Source of the DNA: Staphylotrichum longicolle | Taxonomy: Eukaryota; Ascomycota; Sordariomycetes; Sordariales; Chaetomiaceae | Direction: 5' to 3' | Length of the DNA: 64,000 bases | Assembly (NCBI GenBank): GCA_019096155.1 | Contig: JAHCVI010000001.1 | Location: 6,076,001 to 6,140,000, forward strand | Part shown: piece after piece, positions 22,701-32,456 of the stretch | Layout of the letters: each line of letters begins with the position of its first letter | Numbering within the stretch: position 1 is the first letter of the stretch | Program-made: the position numbers and the translations under genes | Notes under the pieces: model-generated | What the model was told of the DNA's origin: nothing | Databases searched by the model: none | Seen by the model: the letters and a program-made list of their open reading frames with translations, nothing else

Positions 22701-23976
22701 TTTTGAGTGTCCTATCTGCTATGATGGCGTCCAGGACCCGCTCCTCGTCATTCCATGTGGTCACGATACTTGTACAGAGTGTTTTGCTTCGCTTACTGAA
22801 AACGCGGCACAAGAGAACATCCGGCATGGCGATGAGAACGCGGCTGCGAAATGCCCGGTGTGCCGTGGCCCAGTCGACCCCGCCAAGGTCATCACCCTTA
22901 CTGCCTTTCGGAAGGTGCACGCCCCCGAAGCCCTCGAGCCTGGGGATGCTGAGAATCTCCCGGTCATGACCGACTCAGATGATTCAGATGATTCGGACGA
23001 CTCGGACGATACTTTATCTGACGATGATGCCGGATCTGATGTGGACTCTTCTGGGAACCTCGCGGGCTTCATTGTTCCTGACAGCGAGGCGGAAGAGGAG
23101 GCGGAAGAGGAGGCGGAGGAGGAGGATGGTAAAATCAAAACCGAAGCCGAATTGGATGCTGAACTGGATGCTGAACTGGACGCCGTTGCCCAAGCCACGA
23201 GCAGTGTGCCGAACGGGAAGTCCAAGAATGCAAAGGAGGCCAAGATGGCCCGAAAACTAGCCAAGAAGGCCAAAAAGCGCAGCAAGGCCGAAGGCAAAGC
23301 AAAAGCTAAGCCCAAGCCCGAGGAGATCAAGCCTCACATGCTGAAGCAGCTCCGCGTCGACATGCACAAGAACAAGGACGCCTACCGCCGATACATGCAC
23401 TATCTCCGAGACAACTGGGAGGACTCGGCAAAGGTCACCCAGGTCATCGAGCTGCTCCAGCAGATTCAAGAAACCGACGAGAAGACGATCATCTTCTCGC
23501 AGTGGACCGCCCTCCTCGACCTGATCGAGTGCCAGATCAAGTACAAACTCAACCTCCGCTTCTGCCGCTACACGGGCAAGATGAGCCGCAACGCACGCGA
23601 CGCCGCCGTCCAGGACTTCATCGAGAACCCGCGCAACAAGGTCATGCTGGTCTCGCTGCGCGCGGGCAACGCCGGGCTCAACTTGACCGCCGCCTCTCGC
23701 ATCATCATCTGCGATCCCTTCTGGAACCCGTTCACCGAGATGCAGGCTGTCGACCGCGCACACCGGATCGGCCAGCAGCGCGAGGTCAAGGTGCATCGCA
23801 TCTTGGTCAAGGAGACGATTGAGGACCGGATCCTGACGCTGCAGGAGAACAAGCGGAAGCTGGTCGAGGCGGCGCTCGACGAGGGGCAGAGCAAGAGTCT
23901 GGGACGGCTGAGCGAGCGCGAGCTGGCGTACTTGTTTGGAGTCAACCCTGCGAACCCTGCGAACGCGAGGCGCTGA
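19739..23976 (+). CDS. SNF2-family ATPase with RING finger, Uls1/Ris1 type (putative SUMO-targeted ubiquitin ligase)
   Basis: Six exons: 19739-19973, 20035-20088, 20139-20370, 20457-21651, 21715-22200, 22264-23976; 1304 residues. Residues 1-480 are mostly Ser/Pro-rich and hold a SUMO-interacting motif (DDDIQVIDLT-GDDD, hydrophobic core about 169-173) and three psi-K-x-E SUMO-acceptor sites (K259, K275, K297). The SNF2 N-lobe has Walker A DDMGLGKT (K554) and the DEAQ box (about 675-678). A C3HC4 RING finger sits in the middle of the motor (CPIC ... CGHDTCTECF ... CPVC, about 883-934), followed by acidic repeats, a Lys-rich stretch and the C-lobe (motif VI DRAHRIGQ near 1231). In yeast Uls1 moves SUMO-modified proteins such as Rap1 off DNA. 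Rad5/Rad16 share the layout, but I see no HIRAN domain and the SIM favours Uls1/Ris1. Intron 4 (63 bp) has no in-frame stop. Confidence 0.9.
20155..20370 (+). other. Coding segment ending in a SUMO-interacting motif
   Basis: The third exon of the Uls1-like gene ends exactly in the core VIDLT; the acidic residues that follow it (GDDD) come from the next exon. An acidic flank on both sides (DDD before, DDD after) is the classic form of a SUMO-interacting motif. Correct splicing of intron 3 (20371-20456) is needed to build it. Confidence 0.7.
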
Positions 23977-24944
23977 GGTGTGCCAGCCATGTTTCCCAGT
24001 CGAGGATAGAGTTTTCATGGATGATTGTTTTGCTATTGATGGGGCCGGATAAAGGGCATGCGCGGCTTTTTTTCTCGCCTAGGTGTCTATCGCCGTGGCT
24101 TTGCTTCTGCTTCTTTTTCTTTTTCTGTTCATGTTGGAGGGTTGGGATGTCCAGTCCGCACTTCTTTTTGATCGAGCACTGGCTCTTGATTTTATCATGG
24201 CCAAACCCCTCGCCCTTCTTCCCTTGTCACGAGCCCCACGGAGAGTGGAAGACCTCACGGTCATAGAGAGCCTGGACGGTTTGTTTGTCTTTGTCTTGAT
24301 GACGGCATACGGGATTGAAACGACATGAGCTTGATACCACGGAGTTGGTTTGGAGTTGGGAGGAGGCCTTGGAGTGTGTATTGTACTTGAAAAAGGGGGG
24401 TTTTCAGCGGGGACATTTGTTTTTTTCTGGCATGACCTGCCCGGGCTGGAAGTGGTGGCGGTGTCTTTCATTGGCTTGTCTTCGAGTCTAAAGTATGTTT
24501 TCTGGCTGTGATGGCGAGACGGTCCCATCGTCGTCATGTATGCTCTGACTGGACCATGTCTAGTGCTAACAATTGGCTCTTCTTGGAGAGCGACTGCCCT
24601 GTGTCCGTGAAAACATGACGACCCTAGCATGGGTGATACTAAGACTTGAGTGTGATGCTATTAAGCTCGCTAAGCGCGTGACTCATGAATCGGTATCTAA
24701 AACGCTAGTATGAGGGAAGTACGGACTGTTTTTCGTCCGTCGTGGAAATAGATGGAGATAGATCGCGGAATATTGTGCGAGATACTATCCAAGAAAGATG
24801 AGAGAGGTCCCCACTCTCCATCGACTGGGCATTCCGCCCTCTTTTCATTAGATCCAGAATGCACTTCCCTCAAACTCTGGCTTCGTGACAAACATGATTC
24901 CCCCTTTTTTCCTAAAATCTCGCCTATTTTTCTCTCCACATAGA
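23977..24944. other. Convergent intergenic region
   Basis: It lies between the 3' ends of the Uls1-like gene (+) and the lectin-like gene (-). It is rich in CTT/TTC tracts near 24090-24130. No gene is visible. Confidence 0.55.
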
Positions 24945-26624
24945 TTAGGGTTGTCCAGGTAATTGCTTCGTATCCCTTGGGGGCTCCTTCGGGTGCTCGG
25001 CCAACAATTCGTGTGAATATGTCTGGGTGGGCAGCTCGTACAACGGCTGCGGCGCGTACAGCTCAGACCGTGCGTTGCTGTCGAGCTGCTGAACCTGCTG
25101 CTGCCCTTGGTCGGTATACGTTTGGACGGGATCGGTCTTTTCCCATCCGTAGGGCTCCTGTTGCCCAGGAGAGGCACGCGCAACAGCAGGCGAGCCGTAC
25201 GAGGGCAAAGGCGTCTCGGGCCCGAGAGTCGTGGATCCCTCCTCGGCAGAGGCGGAGGGCGCCGCCTCGGAGGCCTGCTGCCTCTTCCTCCTCCGGGCAA
25301 GCACGAGGACGGCAATGATGGCGCTGACAGCGATGGCGCCGAGCGAGACGCCGACACCAATGCCAGCCTTGGCACCGGTTGAAAGTCCAGACTCTGCCGA
25401 GGCAGCCGCTGACGACGACGGGGAGGGGCCCGCTGACTGGGTAGCCTGTGGTGGCGGTGCTGCGAGGGCGGACCATGCCTTCCACATCTTGTCTTCGTAC
25501 TTGAGTTCGCTGAGCTGGCCCTTGACAATGTAGTAGAGCCGCACTACGCTGCTCGTGAAGTCGTAGGCAACGGCAAGGTCGCTGTTTGGCTTGTCGGCTT
25601 GGGGCCAGAAGGCGTCGGATTGGTTGGTTCGCTGGGTCCACGTGAAGTTTTGGTTGCCCACTTGATGAAGACTGCTGTCATTGCCAATGTACCATACGTA
25701 GCGTGTGAAGGCGCTGTCGATGCTGACGCCGATGCTTTTGGTCTTGCCGTCCCAGGCAGTCAGGGTGAGGTTGGTGGCTGGTGCTGTCTGGTTCACAGCA
25801 ATGTCGCTCCGGTTAGTTTCGGTGGTTGTAAAGTTGCCCTGGAGGGTCTGCGGCAGGGTGGCTGTTGCCAACGTTAGCAATGCAGACGGCAAGGTGGCAG
25901 ACATGGCGGAGCCTACTTCGATACCAGGTGTCATCCTTGGTGTACCGAGTCACACCAATGTTTTGCTCGTCGCGGGGCGACACAACGGTGATGTTGTTCT
26001 TCCCGCTAAAGGCGGCGCCCAATGCGGGCAACGAGTTGATGTCTTGGGAGATGAGGCCAAGATACTTCCAACCATCGTCATTGGTGTAGCCGAGTTCATT
26101 AATGGCGCCGTCGCTGTCGTGATAGTAGACCCGGTAGCCAGACTCAGAGCCGAGCACAATAGAAGCCAGCCCCGAGTTGGAGTGGGGAGTAGGTGCGCCG
26201 TTGCTGACGACCCAGTTGCCCTGGCTCAGAAACATGCCGGAGGTCATGTTGCAGAAGAAGTAGCCGTTGGCGATATTGCCATCCTCGTCAATGTAGAAGA
26301 TGGAGGTGCTAGCATGCACGTCAGTCGGACGTCTTGTCTGAACCCGTGAAGGGGCACATACATAGTCATCTTCTCATCCCACCATCCTACTCCTGCCAGC
26401 GGCGTGCCGACCTTGGGCTTGTGAGAGAGTGTGAAGACGCGACCGTCGGTTGGTGAGTATTTGGGGTCGCCAACGCTGTTGCAGGCGCTGTAGCGGATCT
26501 GGTTGCTCGTCTCGTTCTGGAAGATGACCTGAGGGGCGATGGTCGTCAACCAAGCGGCGATGGCTGCCCGTGCTGGAGCGGCAGCAGCTCCCACAAGGAG
26601 CAGCGTCGACAGGAAGGACACCAT
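24945..26624 (-). CDS. Membrane-anchored fucose-lectin-like protein
   Basis: Three exons: 26624-26362, 26308-25917, 25861-24945 (introns 53 and 55 bp; the second has a perfect TGCTAAC branch point); 523 residues. A cleavable signal peptide (FLSTLLLVGAAAAPARAA) is followed by beta-propeller-like repeats: IFYIDEDGNIANGYFF, YRVYYHDSDGAINELGYTND, RYVWYIGNDSSLHQVG, VRLYYIVKGQLSELKY. This repeat style (aromatic, YY/FY, D/N-G, L-E-L) matches the fungal fucose-specific lectin fold. After a Ser/Pro/Ala-rich stalk there is one membrane segment (about residues 385-407) with a basic stop-transfer RRRKR, then a cytosolic tail of about 110 residues rich in Gln, Pro and Tyr. Several N-x-S/T sites lie in the outer part. 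The sugar ligand is inferred and not visible from the sequence. Confidence 0.78.
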
Positions 26625-27138
26625 CGTCGCTATGATGAGGGGTCCCGGTTCACGATGCGCTCAAGGAGGAGTCCCGACAACTCTTCCAATAGGGCCTCCC
26701 ACGGCGAGGCCGGGTTTGGTGTCAAGGCGCGGCCGATCTCGCTTGGAGTTGTTGTCTTGTCACACACAAACAGAGACGGCGCGGGAGTGCAATTCAGGAA
26801 AGACGGGCCAGAAAATTCAACACCCGCCAAGTCATGTACCACGATGCTGCTGCCGAGGAGTGAACCTCAAGGCCGCCTGCACTATCGCGATAGCAATGCA
26901 GGGTCCGCTGGAGAAAAAAAATGAGCGACGACGGGAACACCAGGCACCGCTGCACTGGCACACTCGCGACTTGACTTGCACGCGGGGAAAAGAAGGAGAG
27001 AAACGGCAGAGACGCGGGAAGGAGCCACTTCAAGACTCCTCCTCATCGACGATGTTACCGAGCTGACAGCGCCGGGGGGTGCCCGGCCACTGGCAACAGA
27101 ACCCGCTGTGCTGCCTAGCCCACAACGGGTATCTAGCC

Positions 27139-27327
27139 TCACCACGCCTTCCCGTCTGGGCCGGTGATAACGGCGTTTTGTGGGACTGGGACGCTGTGAG
27201 ACGGCTTCTCCCATGCAACCCCCGTCTTGCTCCAAGTCCAGATCTCTTGGCTTTTTCTCTTGTCATTTGCTTGATCAATTGCTGCAGACAAGGGGCCGGG
27301 GGGTGCGTTGCCAGCACTTCCATTCAT
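27139..27327 (-). CDS. Possible small hypothetical protein
   Basis: A 62-residue minus-strand frame starting MNGSAGNAPPGPLSAAID and reading on through EIWTWSKTGVAWEKPSHSVPV to a KAW-stop has the balanced composition of a real soluble protein, unlike the frames around it. The ATG context (GAAAATGA) is acceptable. The stop overlaps a GTGAGG, so the last codons could instead be a splice donor and the protein may be longer. I do not recognise a family. Confidence 0.35.
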   Translation of the reverse strand: MNGSAGNAPPGPLSAAIDQANDKRKSQEIWTWSKTGVAWEKPSHSVPVPQNAVITGPDGKAW

Positions 27328-28570
27328 TTTCGGTTGCGGTTCCACCACTCCCTGCACAGCAGCGGCGAACTTTGTTGGCGATCTGGGTTGCTTCCGTCCT
27401 GGGAATCGGTTTCTCGGCGGTCTTGCCCAGCGTTATCGTCGCCACATCCTGCCAGAAACACCGGCGACGCTTGCATATTGCATCCGCCGTGGACGAGAAG
27501 CAGACCCCGAGATGCGTACGCACGAACCACAGTTGCCGAGGCCCTAAACTAGCGCTGATCCCGCTCAACCCATCACAGAAATCGACTCCACCGCGGTCCG
27601 GTATGATGATTTCGGCGACTCCAGGCCCGAGTTGATCGCTCAACGACAATCACGAAAAATATCCCCAAGAGGGGGAACATCTCAGAACAACAGGGTTGAA
27701 CGCAGAGAATGGAGAGCAAGCTTCCCCCATTGGATGCCACACGAAGCTAATGCTGTCGCTTCCGCGCGAAGCGGCCCGCCTTTTCGCCCACCGTCAGCTT
27801 ACACCATGCTACAGAGCTAACAGAGAGGTTCCCTGATCACTGAGGACCTCGCAGCGTTTCGCTCAGCCCTGGCTGTTAGCAACCCAACAGCCCCTTCTGC
27901 AGCTTGTCGGCGCCATCCCCGCCAAGAAAGGATGATTACTGAGCACACACACCACCACAAGCCCCCTTCGAGCCCCTCCAAGGCTCCAAACCACATGTCG
28001 ATGGACAAAAAACGGGGAGTGGAGAGTGGACAATGGGAAAGATCTGCATCTCAGCTTCCCCTGTGTGACTTCAGCCGTGCCAATTCGAGCCAGAAGCCCG
28101 GTAAACATCCCCGCAGCTGAATACCCCCTGTCATCGGGGGATGGGATATCACGAAATCAAAATCAGGGGGACCCATTGTCAGATTGACAATTTGTCGAGC
28201 CTCATTCTCACAGCTGAGACCCAACACACACAAATAGAGAGAGGCACGAGACAGGCTCTCCCTCCTGAACGGCTGACATCCACCTATCCCATGGACCCTG
28301 AAGACGGCACATGTTCTGGAAACAAACCTCACACATTTACAGGAAATCTCCTTCCGCCCTACAATAGTGGCACCCCTCCCCCATCCCTCTTCCTCCTTCC
28401 AGCCTCTGTGTAGCCCTCGAATTTCTGTCCTCAGTGTACCCCCTTAAAAACAATTGATGTCCCGTCTTGATAACGACATACTCGGGGGGAAATAACGAGA
28501 CATCTAGCGAGTAAGGTAAAACGGTTTGGGGCATCAGAATGATGTCCCAGTAGTAAGGAACAGTCACCTC

Positions 28571-28620
28571 AAGCAAGCAGGCAAGCAAGCAGGCAAGCAT
28601 GCAGGCAGGCAAGCAAGCAA
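28571..28620. repeat. Tetranucleotide (AAGC/AGGC) microsatellite
   Basis: About twelve AAGC or AGGC units in tandem, just 3' of the phosphofructokinase stop codon and probably in its 3' UTR or beyond. Confidence 0.85.
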
Positions 28621-28636
28621 TCTCCCGTCCTACAAT

Positions 28637-28650
28637 CACACACACACACA
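28637..28650. repeat. CA dinucleotide repeat
   Basis: Seven CA units, 16 bases after the tetranucleotide repeat. Confidence 0.8.
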
Positions 28651-28702
28651 GCACGGGATACATAGCCCACACCCAAATACCACGCCTTCAATTCACCCTT
28701 CC

Positions 28703-31194
28703 TCAAAAGGTCTCAATCCCCCTCTTGACATCCTTGGCCTTGATGCCCGTCAGGTCGGGCTCGGGCGAGATATGCGGGGGCCGGCCGCCGAGGATATCCA
28801 CAATCTCCTTCATCTCGAGCCAAAACGCGGCCTTGGGCCGTCTGTTGGGCCAGTCGGTCTCGTCGGCCTCGACCTTGGCGACGGGGGTGAAGACGACGCT
28901 GGCGCCCTTGATGCCGATGACGGTGGCGCTCATGGGGTCGTTCTTGACCTTGTTGTGGACGTTGCGGCCGTACTGCTCGAGGTGCTGGATGCAGCGGATG
29001 GCGAGGCGGACGGCGCGGCAGCGGTCCATGGGCGACGGGACGCCGCCCTGCTGCATGTGGCCCGGGATGCCCTCGCGGCTCTCGAAGCGGCCGTGCGCCT
29101 CCTCGCGCAGGATCTCGGCGATCAGCCGCGCGCTGTACACCTTGGACGCCTTCTCGTTGATGAGGATGAGGCGGCCGGCGCGCGACTGGCCCTTGTCGTG
29201 CGCGAACACGTCCTTGAGGTGCCGCACGTCGGATGCGAGCATCTCGAGGCTGACGCCCTCTTCGGGGGTGTAGACGGCCGAGGCGCCAACACCGAGACCG
29301 CCGAGGGTGGCGACGTAGCCAGAGCGGCCGCCCTGGGTCTCGACGACGAAGACGCGCCGCCTGGTGGCCGAGGCGGACTGCTTGATCTTGTCGCAGTACT
29401 CGACCAGCTCGTTGAGGCACGTGTCGGAGCCCAGGGAGTACTCGGTGCCGGGCACGTTGTTGGAGATGGTGGCGGGCAGCAGCGTGATGGGGATGCAAAG
29501 GGAGGGGTACTTCTCCCTGGCCTTCCTCAGCTGGCACACGGCGTGGAAAGCCTCGAATCCGCCGATGATGAACAGGCCGTCAAAGTCGTACTGCTCAATC
29601 AGGTTGGCGATTGTCTCCATGCCAGACTCGCTCGGCAGCTCGCGGTTCGTTCCTATTTCCGAGCCGCCCTTGCTCGCCCAACCGTCGACCTCGAGCCAGT
29701 CAAAGTCCCGAACTGCCCCGAGAGGAGAGTCCCCGTGATGGCGCGCAAAGCCGGCAAATCCGTTATAAATGGCGACCGGTTCATGCCCGCGGGACAGGCA
29801 GTAGGCCACGCCCGCTCGGACTGCAGCGTTCATGCCACCCGCAGGGGCACCGACGTTGATGAAACCGATTTTCATGCGCTGGGAACGGTTCGTCAATACT
29901 ATACTAGCAGCAGGCGTTGAGCTCCAGGGCACGGTCACTTACCTCCTTCTCGGGCACCCTCATCCCTTTGTCCACATTGACCGCCGTGGTCATCATGAAG
30001 GACCTGTACTGTTCTGAGAACTCGGTGTCGCGTAACCCCATGGCCTCATCGAATTTCTGGTTCTCTATCGCCTGGGCCACCTTCTTGGTGTCTTGGACGG
30101 CTTCCATCAGCGGCTTCCTGACGATCTTATTTTCGTTGATGGTGATGACGCATGTTGGTGTCTCCGGCGTCGCCTCTAGCACAGCCCTGACCGCCTCGAC
30201 TCCCTGCAGTGTCGCGAGCATCCGATCGTATGCGACTGCGGTTCCTCCACGCTGGACGTGTCCGAGGGTTGTGATTCGAGTGTCGAGGGCGAGGCCCTTC
30301 TTGTCGGCCAAGAGGTCCTTCACCATGTTGGGGGTGATCTTGTTGCCTTCTCTGTCGATGGCGCCTTCGGCAATGATGACGATCGTCTTGCGCTTTCCGA
30401 GTTTCCGGTGCTGTCATCTGGTTTAGCTTCCACAGTCCTGATCTGCAATGGTTGGAGGTGAGAAGGAGGGCGCCACGAACCTGTTCAACAATGCCGCACA
30501 TTTCTTCCCTCCAGTTGTCCTCCCTAGGCTTCTCGGGAATAAAGATGAAATCCGCGCCGGTTGCAACGCCAGCCATCAGCGCCAGCCACCCGCAGTGCCT
30601 GCCCATGACCTCAACGACGAAGGCGCGGGAGTGTGACGAGGCAGTGGCCTCGATGAGATCGATAGCGTAGCAGATTCTCGCGAGGGCCGAGTAGCAACCG
30701 ATGGTGGCGTCGGTCCCGGAGAGATCATTGTCAATGGAGCCGACGAGACCGACAATGTTGAGGTGTCTGTAGGGTTCGAGCTGGAGGGCCGTGTACTCGC
30801 CGTTGGCCTCGAGCTCTTCGATCAGCGACGGCCACTCGGCGCGGAACCTGTCGGCTCCGGTGAGTGAGCCGTCTCCTCCGCAGATGATGACCGCATCGAT
30901 GCCGTGGGCTATAAGGTTCCTCGCGGCAGCCAGACGACCGGCGCGTTCGAAGAAGGCCATGCAGCGGGCGGTGCCGATGAGGGTGCCGCCCTCGGACAGC
31001 CAGCCGCGCACATCATGCCATTCCATCTTGCGGATGAGATCGCCGCCGCGGACAAGGCCCTCGTAGCCCTCGTAGATGCAGTAGGCGTCGCAGCCCAGGT
31101 GGATGGCCATGCGGACGCAGGCGCGCACGACGCCGTTCATGCCGGGCGAGTCACCGCCCGACGTCATGATGGCAATTTTTTTTTTGGCCGCCAT
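28703..31194 (-). CDS. PFK1: ATP-dependent 6-phosphofructokinase
   Basis: It phosphorylates fructose 6-phosphate to fructose 1,6-bisphosphate, the committed step of glycolysis, in the cytosol. Three exons: 31194-30481, 30410-29943, 29878-28703 (introns 70 and 64 bp); 785 residues, the normal eukaryotic tandem-duplicated length. The N-terminal catalytic half shows MTSGGDSPGMNGVVRA (ATP site), ICGGDGSLTGA, GLVGSIDNDLSGTDATIG (catalytic Asp), EVMGRHCGWLAL and TLGHVQRGG. The C-terminal half is the regulatory copy (INVGAPAGGMNAAVRAG, VVETQGGRSGYVA, GHMQQGG). The start at 31194 gives MAAKKKIAIMTSGGD. The frame is open further upstream to 31437, but that extension is probably 5' leader. The second codons include a 10-A run. 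Confidence 0.95.
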
Positions 31195-32456
31195 TTTGTT
31201 GGTTGCGCCCGAGGGTGTCTGCGATGCGGAAGCTGGGCGATTGGTGAGGGTTCGCCGGGGGATGCGGAAGAGGACGGTGAGGGGGATCGAGAAGAGGACA
31301 AAAGCAAGGAGGGCCCGGAAGGGGGATGCGATGACGGAGAAGGGCCGAAGTGGAAAGCTTATGCTGGGGATTGGCATGCTCCAGGCGGTGGTTGGTCGCC
31401 CTGGGATTTTACAAAAATCCGAGGTCGAGTACTTCAAGATGGGGGAAAGGAGAAGGCGGAAGCAGCAGTGTTTTGCTCTTCTCCCCCTTTCTCTACAAGA
31501 ACAGAACCGAGGCGGGCAGGCCGGAGGTTATAAGGATCCCGGAGACGTGTCAGGAACCGTTCAACATCGCACGAGCGCAATCAAAAGCAACACCATGCTT
31601 GGTCGCTCTCAGACGCTCTTCTGGGCAACAGCTCTTATCTTATCGGTAGCGCGGGGCAGATTCCGACACCGCAGAAGAATAGGGGAGTGCAAGCCGGGAT
31701 CTGCTTCTGTTTAGGTGTTTGAAGCTATCCCAAGGGGGCCAAGCCGGCGAAATATCTCTGGCATCGGACGTGGCATATTCAACAATTGGCCCGTCCGAGT
31801 GTTATCATTCGTTGGGGCAGCACAAAGAGTTTTGACAAGATCGAGGGGAGCTTGCAGTGTGGTGGAGTTGTGATGCTGCCGCTGAGGGGTTTACGGACCC
31901 AGTACCGCCGCAATGACATAGCGCCTTAGGTAACCGCGTCCACTGGTGGGGTTAGGAGCAAGGATAAGGTGAGTTGAACGTTGGGAGAGAGCTCCAGCTT
32001 GCCTCAACTCCAGTCGCAGTCTGTCACGATTCCATTGTCGACCAGCCTCGAAGACCCATCTCCCAGAATTCCGAGTTGCCTTTCCATGAAGAATTTTGGA
32101 CACAAAATCTAATTTGGAGAAATCAGTGTCTGTGTGGTATTGGTTGAGGATACTTGATGCTCTGGCACTCTGCTACACAACCGCCAGCATCGACATGGAT
32201 GCCGTGTCTGGGTGTTGCCGGACTTCCATGACACCCGGATGAGGGTTGTTGAGAGAAAAAAGACTGAGGGTGGTGACCCCCAACTGGATGCCCCCACCCA
32301 GAACTTGACCCAACCCACTTCAGCTCAAATGCCAAAAGCGGGTGCCGAGCTGCGGCTTGGTGGGGCTTAGGCGCGCAAGCGTGGGATTGGCGACTTCGGC
32401 GTCAACATGCACCACCACTCAACAAAGCGCAGCCCAAGCACACAATAATAAACACC
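31195..32456. other. Divergent promoter region of phosphofructokinase and MED17
   Basis: 1.26 kb between two start codons on opposite strands. No gene is visible, and I do not see a clear TATA box that I would place. Confidence 0.55.

Larger units (their letters stand above)
26625..28702. other. Intergenic region between lectin-like gene and phosphofructokinase gene
   Basis: About 2 kb; contains one small candidate reading frame (27139-27327, minus strand) and simple repeats near 28.6 kb. Otherwise no convincing gene. Confidence 0.5.

Noticed and set aside
19739..23976. Rad5 or Rad16 identity for the SNF2-RING protein
   Set aside because: No HIRAN domain is seen, and the N-terminal SIM and Ser/Pro-rich region with SUMO sites agree better with Uls1/Ris1. 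Rad16 is not fully excluded.
28571..28650. CRISPR-like or transposon-end repeat
   Set aside because: The repeats are simple tetra- and dinucleotide microsatellites without spacers or terminal inverted repeats.
28526..29920. Long plus-strand open frame of 464 codons
   Set aside because: It is the antisense shadow of the phosphofructokinase C-terminal half; its Asp/Ala/Leu/Val-rich composition is typical of antisense reading of GC-rich codons.
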